A program made the position numbers and the translations under genes. Source: Bettongia penicillata ogilbyi (Eukaryota; Chordata; Mammalia; Diprotodontia; Potoroidae). From it: a DNA stretch of 64,000 nt. Below the pieces are notes generated by a model. The model was not told the origin of the DNA. It was given only the letters and a program-made list of their open reading frames with translations, and ran no database searches. This document shows, piece after piece, positions 47,553 to 60,574 of this stretch. The stretch covers positions 1,897,574 through 1,961,573 of the forward strand of contig JAJHZJ010000577.1 in NCBI GenBank assembly GCA_023548195.1, given 5' to 3'. The first letter of the stretch is position 1. The number at the start of each line of letters is the position of its first letter.

Positions 47553-47625
47553 AGGGAAGGGACATTGTGAAACCTGGAGTACTTAAAAGTCGTGTGTGTG
47601 TGTGTGTGTGTGTGTGTCCAGATGC
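47539..47625 (-). CDS. Sulfatase gene 1, first coding exon (start codon at 47552-47550) and 5' UTR
   Basis: Only 14 coding bases lie here: M-V-Y-L plus the first two bases of Arg5, followed by a GTAAC donor at 47538. I chose this start because it joins in phase to the acceptor at 43872 and gives a compact signal peptide. A good pyrimidine-rich acceptor ending at 47626 suggests the exon begins at 47625 and that a non-coding exon lies further upstream, but transcription could also begin locally. A (CA)n tract on the transcribed strand occupies 47617-47592. An out-of-frame ATG sits at 47565-47563 (see findings). Confidence 0.75.
47592..47617. repeat. (TG)n microsatellite in the presumed 5' UTR
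   Basis: A pure 26-bp TG run placed 40 bp upstream of the gene 1 start codon. Confidence 0.95.
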
Positions 47626-48164
47626 CTGAAAGGGAAACAAGAAAAAAAAATGACTCTCCTTTCCTTGAACCTTAAAAAAAAGTACTCATTTGAGAACCTA
47701 CTTTACTCTTTTGCAGGATTTAAGGCATTAGGTTTATCTCAAGCTCTAAGAAAGCTCACCGTACTTAAAAGTCAAAGACTTTTTCCAGACATAATAAATA
47801 ACCCTGCTTAGTACCAACACAACAGCTTTCATGTGGAACTAAAGGGTTTTGTGCACAACACTTAGTTTTCAATACATCATTTTTATGTCTGCCACCTTCA
47901 CAGCTGAAAAGACCTAAATGCTGAAGTGGTTAAGTGATTGGCTTGAGGCAACACTGGAAATCAGAATTAAATTTCAAAGGAGATATTTCATCCATGTCAG
48001 CATTTGAAATGTGTATTCAAAATGATGTATTTTTTCAATAACACAGAGAGCCTGCATACTAGTTTATAGCAGAATGAAAAGGAAATACAACACAGGACAA
48101 AAATTCTGTCTTCTGAAGTTTGCAAAACATCTCAATTTATTCTGAAGTATTTTAGCACATAATT

Positions 48165-48420
48165 TGGTGCAGTGGATAGAGTGCTGGGTCCGGAGTCGGG
48201 AAAACCTGTGTTCAAATCTATCCTCATAAACATACCAGCTTTGTGATCCTGGATGAGTGGCTTAACTTCTGTTTGCCTCAGATTTTTCATATATAAAATG
48301 AAGATAATAATGGCACCTACCTCCTGAGATTGTTGTTAGAATTAAATTAAGTAATAATTATAAAATGTTTGGCAGAGTGCCTGGCATATAGTAAGCACTA
48401 ATAAATGTTAGTTATCATTA
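48165..48420 (+). repeat. MAR1-type SINE between the sulfatase genes
   Basis: TTGGTGCAGTGGATAGAGTG, then TGATCCTGGATGAGTGG and a MIR-like end with GCCTGGCATATAGTAAGC. Confidence 0.85.
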
Positions 48421-50344
48421 TAGTGAATGTTAATTTATTAGGAATGGGAACTTCCGACATCCTCCATTGCCTGTTTTATGTGTTGTTTTCCTACATTCAA
48501 ATATGGGCTCCTTGAGGGCAGGGACTACCTTTTTTATTTTCCTTGTTGGTTGTCCTTTTTTCACAAAAAGGACCAAAACAGCATTACTATGTTGGAGTCA
48601 AAGTACAGTATGTCTGCCTAGCTGATCAGACCAACATAAACTCAGATGGCTTTTCTACAAGTTGGACAAAGATAGTCCATGTAACATTTGGAGAGGAGAT
48701 GTCTTTAAATTTGCATGTCTCATGTTTCTTTTGAGCTATTGCAATTGTCCTTTGTTCATTAGGTACAGGCCCTTCTTTGATGTGGGCACACCATGCTAGA
48801 TGATACTGTGCCAGTGTCTCCCAGGACTCACAATTGAATCCAAAGTTCTTGAGAGACTTTGAAAGTGTCCTCTTATTGCTTCTTCTGACCTCCATGTGAG
48901 TGGTCGCCTTGTGTGAGTTCTCCATAAAATAATTTTTTAAGCAAATGTACATTTGGCGTTCAAATAATATGGTCAATCCATTGGAGTTTCATTCTCAGCA
49001 ACAGAATTGGAATACTTATCTTGCCAAGTGATCTTCAAAGTCTTCTTAAGACAATTCAAATGGAAGTAATTTAATTTCCTGGCATGGCACTGACAGGTTT
49101 CACAAGGCATACAGCAAAGAGGTCAACACAACAGCTCTGTAAAACCTTCAGTTTGGTAGGCAACCTAATACCTCTTCTCTCCCATACTTTCCTTCAGAGT
49201 CTCCTAAATACTGAGCTAACTCTAGTAATGTGTGCATTGACCTCATTATCTATGTGGACATTGCTGGAAAGTATATGTTGCCATGGTAAGTAAACTTATC
49301 CACAGTATTCAAAATTTCTTCTCTTGCTGTAACCAAAGGTTTCATGTATGGAGGATGTAGTTCCGGCCAGTGGAGAACCTCTGTTTTCTTGGTGTTAATT
49401 GTTAGCCCAAAATTAGCTCAAATGGTGAAGAATCAATCCATACTTCATTACATCTCAGCTTCAGAGGATGCATCAAGTGCACTGTTATCTGTAAAAAACA
49501 CTTCCCTCATTTTGATCTTGGATTGTAGACTTTTCAAGTCAAATAATTTGCCATCAGTGCCTCAGTTGACCTTGATGCCATTTTCATTCTTATCAAAGGA
49601 GTCTGAAACACTGCTGAAAACATCCTGCTAAAAAGCATAGGACCAAGCACACAGTCCTGCTTCACTCCACTGGTGACTGGGAAAGTGCAAGATCATTACC
49701 TATTATCCAGAATCCACGCAAGCATACCTTCATGAAACTGATGTGCAATACTGATGAACTCCAGGTAACCAATTTTTGCCATAATTTTCCACAAGCCCTC
49801 ACAACTGATAGTGTCAGAGGCCTTCATTAAATCAATAAGCATTGTGTACAGACCTCTGTGCTGCTCCTGGCATTTCTCCTGAAGTTATCAAGCAGGAAAT
49901 ACCATATTGACCATTCCTTGGCCATTTCTGAAGCCACGTTGCCTCTGTGGTAAATGACCATCTTCTAGATGAAGGATGAGTCTATTAAGGCAGCCTCAGT
50001 CAGGAATCTTGCCAGCAGTGACTAAGAAATTGTCACAGGACTGTTTTCATTTCCTTTATAGGCATGGACGATGAAGGCATCCTTGAACAGGAGGCATCCC
50101 CTCCTGGGGAGTAACCTTTTCCTGTCATGTAGAAAATTTTCGTCAGCTTTTGTATGAGCAGTGAACTGACTGCCTTGTATATCTCAGGTGGAATAGTATC
50201 AGTACCAGGCACTTTGCTACACAAAGAAGAGCCTAACAGCGTTCAAAACATCTTCAGTTGGAAATTCAACTAGAGAGAATCTCTTCAATCTGTGTTATAG
50301 TCAGTAACTTTAGCATTTATTGATGACAGTCAGTTGAGAACATT

Positions 50345-51065
50345 ATGGATGTTTTTTTTATATACATATGTACATACATATATAGTCTACTGGTATGATA
50401 TTCATTGCAGAAGCTCAGTTATTAATTAACAGACCTGATCTGTAGAAAGTCAAATGAAACTATAAAAAAAATACAACTTAACCAATTATGCCAAAGGGCA
50501 ATTGAACTAGGAACATCAAAATATGTACCTGAAAACACAACATCTGGATACTTATGTTTCTAATTTCAATTCAACTTTTTAGATATTAAAATTGACTTTG
50601 CTATCACAATCTGTACAGAATGGAAATTTGTACAGTTTTAGCATTTGCATTATTAGTAGTCAGGTCCACTGAAAAGTCTAGAAGCAACACGTAAACTGAA
50701 GATTCCATAGCACTCTCACTTCAAATAAAGAGCGGGAAATGGAGTTGTGGATTCATTTTAAAAAATGTACCAAACTAGCAGGATTTACATTTTTTACTGA
50801 ACTCTTTAAAGTGAGATTCCTTTGGAAGACAGACTCTTTAAAGCTAAATTGGCAAGCAGGGATATTGAGTGTTCTGGAGGTAAATTTCTTGGGTAAATGT
50901 ATTAAAAAAAAAAGACTGTGCCACCATTTAAAATTTATTGTTTAAATAATATTTGAAATAAAATTAATTTTGAAGGCAATTTATGAACTTGAGGTTTCAT
51001 ATATACCATTCTATCATGAGAAATATATCTCTTCTAAAAAAAATCTAATATTGTCTACACTTAAG
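50345..51065. other. Unassigned DNA inside the RTE nest
   Basis: AT-rich sequence with no match to the RTE copy at 8560-10830 and no gene features. Confidence 0.5.
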
Positions 51066-51731
51066 GAATGTACTGCTGTTTCTTTGCAGGATCATGTCCT
51101 TATTACTAATCATTGTGACTCCTTTGGTGCTGAACAGGTGAGATGCACCATAGAACTTTGGCTCATAAATAGTTTTCAGAGCATCATCAAAGTGCTTCAG
51201 ATTGTTACCATCAGCATAAAACTGAATTTATTTGCCTTCTTGCTGCATCTCTTTCAGCTTCACTTCCTCTTTACTTTTGATGAAATGAAATGTTGCTTAT
51301 TAAAGACAGATGGATCCTGCTGGCAAACCCTGAAAATTTCTCATTTTTTACTTAGCAGCTTCTGAATTTCCCCATCCTTTTCATCACACCAATCTTGATG
51401 TTTGCAAATATTCTGACCCAGATGAGTAAATGCATTACTATACACCAAATTTCTGAAAGCTGCCCCCTCCTTTTGTGCTCCATGGATGCCAACTGTGTAT
51501 TAGCTCAGCTTTGCCTCCAAGTTAGCAAAGAGCTTTTTTGAACTTGGACAAGTGCTCTACTCTGTTGACATTGAGTTTTCAGGTTGTCATCTTGCATTGG
51601 GGTCACTGCTTTTGTTGAATGAGAATGTTTAGTTTGGAGAGGATAAGTCCATGACTGGTGTAGCACTCTGCACTACACATCACCTTTGTGAGTCACATCC
51701 TGTCTGTCTCTTCTCCTTACAATGACATAGT

Positions 51732-53540
51732 CTACATGGAACACATTACTTATCAAACTTATGGATAGGTAAACAGTTTATAAATAAATAAGAGATAGCA
51801 AAGTTAGGTATAAAATGGATAATTTTGATTATACTAAAAAGTTTTGGTACAAATAAACCAAATGTTGGTTGGTTGTTGACAGTTCTTGAAGAGAACCAAA
51901 ATGACACTACCATGATAAAGTGAAGTTTCAGTGTTTCCATCTGTGGTTGATAAGACCAATACGAGCTCGGAATGCTCTAACACAGATTGGACGCTGATAG
52001 TCCATGTGATTATTTGGGATGGTTATTTCAAATCTGTGTTTCCTACATTTCTTTTGTGCTGTCTCAATTCTGCTTTACTCATAGAGCACAGAACTTTTTT
52101 GATGCGGGCATGCCATGCTGAGCGGTCCTGCGCCAGTCAGTGTCTCCCATATTGCATAGTCAAATCCAAAGTTCTTGAGAGACACCTTGAGAGGGTCCTT
52201 GTATCGCTTCTTCTGACTTTCATGTGATTGCCTGTCCTATGTGAATTCTCCATAAAATAGTCTTTTTGGCAAGCATACATTTTGCATTCGAACAACATAG
52301 CCAGCACATTGGGGTCGCGCTCTTTGAAGCATAGTTTGAATGCCTGGAAGTTCACCTCGAGCAAGGACTTTAGTGTCTGATACCTTATCCTGCCAAGTGA
52401 TCCTCAGAGTCTTCCTAAGACAGTTCAAATGGAAATGATTCAGTTTTTTTTATTATATTAAATTAAAAAGTTTTGTACAAATAAAACAAATGTAGCCAAG
52501 ATCAGAAGGAAAGCAGAAAATTGGGGAAGACATTTATAGAAATAAAGGTGTCATATCTCAAATATATAAAGAACTTTGTCAAATCTATAAGAATATGAGT
52601 CATTCCCCAATTGACAAATGGTCAAAGGATATAAACAAGCAGTTTTCTAATGAAGAAATCAAAACAATTTATAGTCATATAAAAATGTTCCAAATCATTA
52701 TTGATTAGAGAAATGCAAATAAGAATAACCTTGAGATATCATTTTATACCTATCAGATTGGCTAAAATGATTGAAGGAGAAAATGACAAATGTTGGAAGA
52801 GACATGGAAAAATTGAGACAATAATTCATTGTTGGAATTGTGAATTGGTCCAATCATTTTGGAGAGCAAGATGAAATTATGCCCAAAGAGTTATTAAACT
52901 GCCTATATCCCAGCAATACTACTACTAGGTCTATTTCTAAAATGATTGGTGGAGAAGGAAAAGAACCTACATGTTCTAAAATATTTATAGCAGGCCTCTT
53001 TGTGGTGGCAAATTACAGGGATGCCCAGGGATGCCCACCTGAGGAATGGCTAAATAAGTTGTGGTATCTGGTTTTGATGGAATACTACTGTGCTATAAGA
53101 AATGACAAGCTCCATGATCTTAGAAAACATGAAAAGACTTGCACAAAATAATGAAGAGGAAAACAAGCAGAACCAAGAGAATATTGTACATAGTAACAGT
53201 AATATTTTTATCAAGAATGACTTTGAATGAATAAATCATTTTGACTATTATAGCTACCCAAATTAACTATAAAGGACATATGAAGAAAGATGCTATCTGC
53301 ATCCATGGAAAGAACTTATAAATAGAAGTATGTGAAGAATAATTTTATAGGGAAGGAGTGGGTAGAAAAAAGAAAGGGGCAAAAGGAAATTTACATGAAA
53401 ACTTTGCTGTGTATTTAAAATGAATAGCAATTTGTTCACAGGGAATTTGCGATTTCATGTGCAATCATCCTTTTATTCAACTTTGTTAGGGAAATGCTTG
53501 TTTTATTGCATAAATTAATTAAATAAATTTAAATTTTAAA
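51732..53540 (+). mobile_element. L1 inserted into the RTE element
   Basis: Sense L1 ORF2 C-terminal sequence (S-H-S-P-I-D-K-W-S-K-D-I-N-K-Q-F near 52600; I-F-I-A-G-L-F-V-V-A-N near 53000; Y-Y-C-A-I-R-N near 53090) is followed by an A-rich end. Flanking AATGACATAG (51721) and AATGACAGAG (53541) are a likely target duplication of the host RTE; in the intact RTE copy at 9304 this site occurs once. Confidence 0.8.
51865..52450 (-). mobile_element. RTE 3' fragment inserted into the L1
   Basis: It is a 5'-truncated RTE C-terminal region (52428-52137 encodes K-R-L-F-Y-G-E-F and related blocks) parallel to 48560-48980. On both sides lies the same L1 text of about 36-40 bp (51829-51864 and 52452-52492, containing AAAAAGTTTTG and CAAATAAA), a long imperfect target duplication. 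Confidence 0.75.
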
Positions 53541-54965
53541 AATGACAGAGTTTATTAAATGCCAATGTTTTCTGTGAGGGTGCATTCATGAATTTTTATT
53601 GAGTCCTGGGTAAATAAAAGACAGCATTGATGACAAGATCATGAGATGCATCAGTCTTTAGAAGTAAGTGATCTTTACTATGAGCTTGTTGTCTTTCAAC
53701 AGTTTACTGATGAGGGTCTCTAGATCTTCATAAATTTTTTTCTTTGATCTTATCAAGGTTTGTCATAGTGGAAGCATACTCACTGATGGTGGTGTGGTGC
53801 TTTCCTGAAAGGGGCAATCACATTGTTGTGAGATTACTACTTTTTGTAGGTATACAACCTGCTGAGTAGGTTAGTTTTGACTGAAAAACCTATGCTAGCT
53901 TCATGGCACTCACTATCACTACTCCAGAAAAATGTGTATCCAGCTTTGACTTTAGTAAGTTAGCCTTCCTTTGCCAGCCTTCTTTCACTCAGGGCTGTTA
54001 TTTGGATATAACACCTGCTGAGTTCTCTTGTAACAAGAGCTGTTTGTCTTTCAGGTCCACTGGGTTTTGTATTGTCCATAAATGTGTACACATTCCTTGT
54101 ACTACTGTTGAGTGGAACTATGTTCAAAAAATATTTTGTACATTGTTTTATGTTTGACTGTAGAGTGGGATGCCCACCTGCTGTGGCAAGCAGATCAGGA
54201 TTAAGTGAAGCAGACTATTTTTAGGGCACCTTTTTTAGCACCTTCCTCACTCCAGGCGGTGAGCATTGCAGTCCTTAAAAATGACTGTTCAGGCACCCAA
54301 GAGCTGCTGAATTCTGCTATTGCTGCAGTCCAGTGAGAAGAGAACCCTATGGCCTGGGTCACTTGTGTGAAGGGTTGTGACTAAATATCCCAGTGCATCT
54401 GCAACTATTGCTTTGTCACTTGCCTGTCAGCACAAGTAAAAATGGTAAAATGGTATAGAGGATATCTTTTGAATTGTGCATAAATTTGAGTCATGAGACA
54501 GAATTGCTCTGAGTCATTGGCCTCATTTTCTCTTCCAGAGTCATTAGAGTCCACTGGCAAGACAAAAGTCAAGAGGACTGGCAATAGCTTGGGAAGCAGA
54601 GGATGACCTTGGCATCTTTGATGTCCAACCTAACTCTAACAGCTCCACAGCACCTGCTTCAGCCACCTTCATGGCTATTGGAACAAATTGTTTTCTTCTA
54701 CTCATTCCACCAGGGAAATCTTCGAATGCTTGGATAGATACTCCTCTAATGCATTAATGCATTGTTTGGTTACCCTCAACTTGATTTAAAAACCTGCTGG
54801 TCAAAATGGTTTATCAGGGTGTGGCTACTGCATAGGCTACAGCTTCTTGGAACCACAGGGGAGAATTGGGTGAGTCAGGTGGACACCAGAGGTAGAATAC
54901 AGCCCTGAAAATGGACTTGGCAGCCCTCACACCAGAGGTACTAGTCTTCCCTGAATGCCCTATGC

Positions 54966-55985
54966 CTCTTTTTGTTTGTATTTGCATGCCCAAGGTTTAG
55001 CATGTGCCTAGAACATGATAAGTACTTAATAAATGCTTCTTGAGTGAGTGATTGACCTACTATTAGATTCTTCCATGAAACTATGGTCTCTTTGGTACAC
55101 TTACTACTGGTACAACTCCACCTTTTTCTGTTGCTCACACAACACCTGCCATCTACCATTTCCATGTCATTCCATAAATCCTTCATTGATCAATACCTGA
55201 GGCACTGGATCTTTTATTTCTTTCTTTTTTATGTACTTTGGGAGTACTCGTGCAATATTTGGACCATTTCTCTTTTCTCTTTCCTTTTTACCACCTATTC
55301 TAGTCATACATCATTGATATTAGTTTTATGAAATTTCTTTGCACAAGTTATCATTGGCAACATTGTAGACTACTCACATCTGCCAGGCACCATTCAATCA
55401 TCACTTGTAATGATGAGGTTTCAGAGATAATAATCCATTATTCATAGTCAATTAACATTATTGGGAAAATACTAGTGTCACGAAGGACTTCTGTTATGAT
55501 GTCATTTAAAAAACTAAGAAATGTCCTTAATACAACCAAGCCCTTCCATTCAATTTTGATTCCAGTTTGTTGATCTTTTACAATCACTAACCATTAGAAT
55601 GTGGCTTCCTTGAGGACAGAGACCGCATTTTTGTGATTTTTTTTATCCTCGGTTTTTAGCATTGAACCTGACATTGATAAGAAAAAATGTGGATACACAT
55701 TTTTCTAGAGTGGCTATGGGGATAGCAAGTGCCATGAAGCTAGTGTAGATTTTGCAGTAGGAACTACTCTAGTCAACAGGTTGGATACCTACAAAATGTA
55801 GTGATCTCATGATAATGTGATTGCCCCTTGCAGGAAAGCACCACAGTGCCATCATGAATGTGTTTGCTTCTACCATTACATGTAATAAGTATATGTTATT
55901 TATTGATTAATCAAAGATATCTATCTATCTGTCTACCTATCTGTCTATCCATTATTTGAACCCTCCTGTCTCAGAGTGAATGTCA
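54966..55985. other. Mostly unassigned DNA between the sulfatase genes
   Basis: No exon was recognised. 55560-55680 resembles the end of a degraded repeat with CTTGAGGACAGAGACCGC. A short (CTAT)-type tract lies at 55917-55951. Confidence 0.5.
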
Positions 55986-55989
55986 ATAG

Positions 55990-56270
55990 GAACCGTTTCT
56001 CTTTTGACCAGCAACCCTGCAGGTCTTCTCCTCCCAGGTTGATTTTTTTTATTATTATTAAAGAGGGTCATCCATTGATTATTAAAGGGGCCTATTCACT
56101 AAATGGGAGTTACCTCACTCAAAGGGAGCACTTGAAAAAACCTTAGCTTAAAGGGTCAGGGTCACCCACTGCATCCTGGGCCATCTCCAGTCATCCTGAT
56201 CAATATCTGGCCATTGAAACTGGTGACTTCCTTGATGTCATGGTCCTCTTCAAGAACAAAGGACAAATCA
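55990..56270 (+). repeat. Extended WSINE-like repeat
   Basis: It shares GACCAGCAACCCTG, GGGCCTATTCACTAAATGGG and CATCCTGGGCCATCTCCAG with the reverse complement of the insert at 16247-16715. Confidence 0.65.
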
Positions 56271-56280
56271 CATACAAATA

Positions 56281-56283
56281 TCC

Positions 56284-56328
<45 letters not shown>

Positions 56329-56398
56329 CCTATCTACCTATCTATCTATCATCTATCTATCTATCTATCTATCTATCATCTATCTGTCTATCTATCTA
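56281..56398. repeat. (CTAT)n microsatellite
   Basis: About 118 bp of CTAT/CTAC/ATCT units with few interruptions, directly after the SINE-like tail. Confidence 0.97.
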
Positions 56399-57104
56399 AT
56401 AACTCAGGAGGTTGCCCATTCAGCTGCATGTCATCATTTGGGCAATAAATCTTTTCCATTCACCTATTTTTTTTTTCACTATAATCCTACTCTGAACCTT
56501 ATCATGTAATGGTAGTGACCTTGGTCTTTAAAAACTGGATCATAAGTTCCAGCAGGATTTACCTAACTTTAAAAATGGACCTGGTGATGAATTATATTGT
56601 ATGTCAATTGCCAGTTGTCCAAGTATCAGCCTACCTAACTAAATCTGGAGAAGGTCATCACCGGGTTGGTTACAGAGTGATAATTTTTTGAGGGATGGGC
56701 GGAGAGGGACACAGCAGTCATCACAGATGACTTACTAATATATAGGGGGTTTGTGATGTGTTTGTAGAGTACTTATACCAACAAAATTGTAGATCTCTGA
56801 AGTATTGAAGAATTTTCTTTCCCCCATCTCTAGTGTATGGTGGTTGGACTAGTCTTTTTCACATTACTATAAATTTTAAGAAATTTTTTCTTTTTTTTTC
56901 CTATTTTTATTAGTGATCTGGGGCACATTGCAATTAGAACAATGGAACGTAGAAACAAAAAATTTCAGTTTACAGAGAAAAATATTCAGAAAACCTCACT
57001 GTCAGTAGAAAATCCTTCTGTTCCTTATACTTTGCTCAGGACATCTTCCAGAACATTAGTGAATGCCTTAGATTAGTTTAGCTTCTTGCCATATATCTCT
57101 TAAA

Positions 57105-57300
57105 ATCTGACCTCAGGCATTTACTATCTGTGTGACCTTGAGAAAGCCACTTAGCCCTGTTTGCTCAGTTTTCTCATCTGTAAAATGATCCAGAAAAGGA
57201 AATGGCAAACCACTCCAGTATCTTTGCTAAGAAAACCACAAAGGGAGTTACAAAGTCAGACTCAACTGAAATGACTGAACATTAATTATTGTTATCATTT
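57105..57300 (+). repeat. MAR1-type SINE
   Basis: CTGTGTGACCTTGAGAAAGCC, GTTTTCTCATCTGTAAAATG and GGCAAACCACTCCAGTATC are in order. Confidence 0.85.
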
Positions 57301-57339
57301 TGACATAAGTTTTAAAAACCTTCTACTAAGTTAATAAAG

Positions 57340-57900
57340 TATAGGATGACAGATTTAGAAGTGGAAGGAACCTCAGACAGAGTCTAGCTGTTTTGCCTCT
57401 CTCGTTTAACTGATGGGGATACTAAGGCTTATAGAGATTAAATTGTTTTCCCAAATTACATGAATAGGGTCAGAGCTGGAATCTGAAACTTAATTCTCTA
57501 ACTCCAAATCTAGCATTCTTTCCATGCTACCATTTTCTAGAGGAGTTTCAACCTGTGTGGTAGGAATATCATCTATCAGCATCTTTGTCACATAGGCTAG
57601 GTTAGTTTTTCCTTAGAAAGCAAAAAATTATCCCTGGAATTTGATTGAAATGGGGGAGCAAGACTCTATCCCTTAACATTTATTAAGTGCTTACTATATT
57701 TATATAGTAAATATAATATATAATTACAGTTGATATACTATATTTATATATACTTATATACTTACTATATTTATACTAACATTTATTAAGTGCTTACTAT
57801 ACGCCAAGCACTGTGCTATGCTCTGATGAGACAAATATAGTCCAAATACAAATATCGAAAACCCTGCTCCAAAGAAGCTTACATCTTAATGGAGGAAGAA
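57340..57900 (+). repeat. MIR-like relic and duplicated AACATTTATTA-type repeat
   Basis: 57340-57540 is a MIR-like relic. AACATTTATTAAGTGCTTACTATA occurs at 57677 and again at 57780, around a TA-rich 80-bp strip. Confidence 0.6.
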
Positions 57901-59004
57901 AACATATAGGAGAAAGCTGAAATCACAGAAGTAGTGGTAGGTAGGATCCAAAGCTATCCAGGGCATAGAAAGTTTGGATGGAGTGCAAATTGGAGAGGAA
58001 TGAGACATGACTGATCCGGGCACCCTCCTTAATTGGAGGATCTAGAAAGAACCATCCAATCAGCGGGACAGACTACAGGGTTAGAGGATGTTTCCACATG
58101 TGACTCTCAGGGCTGGAGTAAGCTTCCATGATGAAGAGGTTTTGGAGACATCATAGAGAAATCTGGAGTGCATCTTAGAGAAGAATGAGAATGAGTTTTG
58201 GGTCACCTGGAGTATAAAAAAGTTAGACATCAAAAAATCAGTGCTTCCTCAGAAGAAAGATATCCTGTTGCTGGGTGAATCAACCCTTGCTTTTGACCAA
58301 AATCATTTATAGGGGAACTGAGTCCATCTGACTTGGCACTGTATCTCTACTGAATATAACTTCCAGTCTACCCTTCTAAATGATTTAGCAACAGCAACAA
58401 ATACACACGGATGATCAGTAGTTAGCGGTATGTAGTCCAAGGATAAAATTCAGTTTTAAATACAAAGTAAGAACTGGGAGATACTACTTTTTTATGTGTG
58501 ACTTTTAAATTTACTTTAGTATATTTGTGTCTTCCCATCTGTAAAATGAGGCTAATTACATTTTTCTCATAAAAATTCAGTGGTGATTTGGGTCAACAGC
58601 TTCCAAATTAACAACATGTTCCTGCAGAGAGAGGGCAACAAGATCTGACTACTAATGGCCTTGCCAGTTACCAACCTTTGACTCCTCTTCCACATTTAAA
58701 CAAGACTCTTTTCATGGTGAAGAACTCAGGATATATTTCACTTTCTGAACTCAGAAATCTTTAACTAAGAAAGAGTCTCTTAATGACTAGTCACCATGGA
58801 ATTTTGCACCTTTATCTCTGTGTACCTGCTTATCCCTTCTTATCTTTTAGGAACTGATAGAATTTGGTTTTTCCCCTAAAGGGAGGAAATATTTTGTGTT
58901 AAAAAAATCGTAAATTCTTTTGAGAAATTCTGGAGCTTTAAATAGAAGTGATCTCTTTATAATGTGAAAAGCAAGGTGTTTTATTCGGTTTTTTTTTTAC
59001 ATTG

Positions 59005-59460
59005 AAGCAATATGGGGTAACAGAAAGTGTACCTGATTTCTAGTCAGGAGAGAGCTTTATTTGAATTCTGCCTCACATTCACTAACTAGGATGCTGTAGG
59101 CAATCTACCTCTGTTTTCTAAGCCTCAGTTCTCTCATTTGTAAAATGAAAATAATTCCTGAAGCCCAGACTTCATAAAGTCTGTGTAAGGACCAAATGAG
59201 GTAAAACAAGTAAATTTATAAAAGGTCAATTGTAGGTGGAGATTTGAAGAAAATTATCAGGAAAATCAATGAAAAGCTATTTATAGTAAGTTAGTTGGTG
59301 CAGATATGTTGGACCTGAAGTCAGCTATATGACCTTGAATGAGTCATTTATCCTATTTCTTCAACTGTAAAATGGGGGAAATAATAATAACAATCTGCCT
59401 CCCAGGTTGTTGTAAAGATAAAATAATATACTATTTATGAAATCCATGGCTCAAAACCTA
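59005..59460 (+). repeat. Two degraded MAR1/CORE-SINE copies
   Basis: 59005-59225 contains CTCAGTTCTCTCATTTGTAAAATG. 59285-59460 contains GACCTGAAGTCAG and TCTTCAACTGTAAAATGG. Confidence 0.65.
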
Positions 59461-60574
59461 TTAACATAAGGCTCACCTCCTTGGTAAATATTGATTTCTC
59501 CATACCTGTATGAGGAATAGAATTAGGAAGAACTAAAGAGAGGAGAGATCTTGATCTGCCTTCCTTTCAAAAGAGAATATACATGGTTCCAGATTCTTTT
59601 CAAAAGAGATCCCTAGAGGGAAAGAAATACTCTGGGAAGAAGCTGACATGTAGAGCAGCCAGCACCTTGATCACAATTTCCCCTTGGTATGAGATGTGGG
59701 CTCAATCTCTCTTTCTGTCTCTGACTGTCTGTCTCTTGAACTGAGATATCTCTATGAGAGATATCTCTATGAGAATTCATTCATATTGTGTATAGTTTAG
59801 TTTATTCTCATCTTACATTTTCTCTGATTTCTGTTTGCTCTTGGCTTCGATAAATATTTGCTCTTGGGTATTTGTGATACTTGTGGAACTGGCGTTTGGT
59901 GAAAAGTCAGACCTTGGGTATATAATTTAAGCATTTTTTCCTTGTGAAGAGATAGCAATTAGATGTTCAGCTTGAGCCTGTAAATTATTTCCCCTAGATT
60001 AACTAAGTAATTAACCATATATGTATATTCATGCATATGTATGTATATGTATACATGTATGTGTATGTGTGTGTATGTATATACACACACATATAGTGGG
60101 GCTGATATAATTCTAGATTAGTACCCATTTTCTGAGGAGAACAGAATGTCTAGATTCTGGTGCTGCTCTCCTGTTTCCTTTCCGGTCAGAAGCAAAGTTT
60201 CTTTTGAAGGAATGTGGGCCGAGGAGATGCTAGAGATATCTACACTGCCTCCCTATAAACAGCAGCTGGACAGACTCACGTGGACACCTATGACCTATTT
60301 GGTAAATAACACACACATACACATACACACACATACACACACTCCCCCTATAATCTACCATCTTTAAAGTGCTATATAAATGCTAGCTACTATTATCCGA
60401 GGGAAATGAAGCTTTATTGACCCAAATAGAACAGGTTAGTTTTCTGTGTGATCAAATTAGTCAGATAAGTGTAAAGTCCTTTATTTTCTTTGTGTAGATG
60501 AAATTAATTTGCTTTAGCTCTTAAGAAACCAGCTGCCCATGCAGCATAGAGGAAAAGCAATAGGAAGGAAGGAA

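Larger units (their letters stand above)
48545..54965 (-). mobile_element. RTE-clade LINE, split by nested insertions
   Basis: Minus-strand parts, in element order, are: 5' end and endonuclease (54965-53541), endonuclease-RT linker (51731-51070), reverse transcriptase start (50330-50030, with P-G-T-D-T-I-P-P-E-I-Y), reverse transcriptase body (to about 49030) and the C-terminal end (48976-48560). A foreign 1.8 kb block interrupts it at 51732-53540, and 50340-51070 shows no match to the element. All parts contain stops or frameshifts. Confidence 0.8.

Noticed and set aside
60146..60367. 73-codon plus-strand frame
   Set aside because: No recognised family, ends in a CA repeat, no supporting splice or promoter signals.
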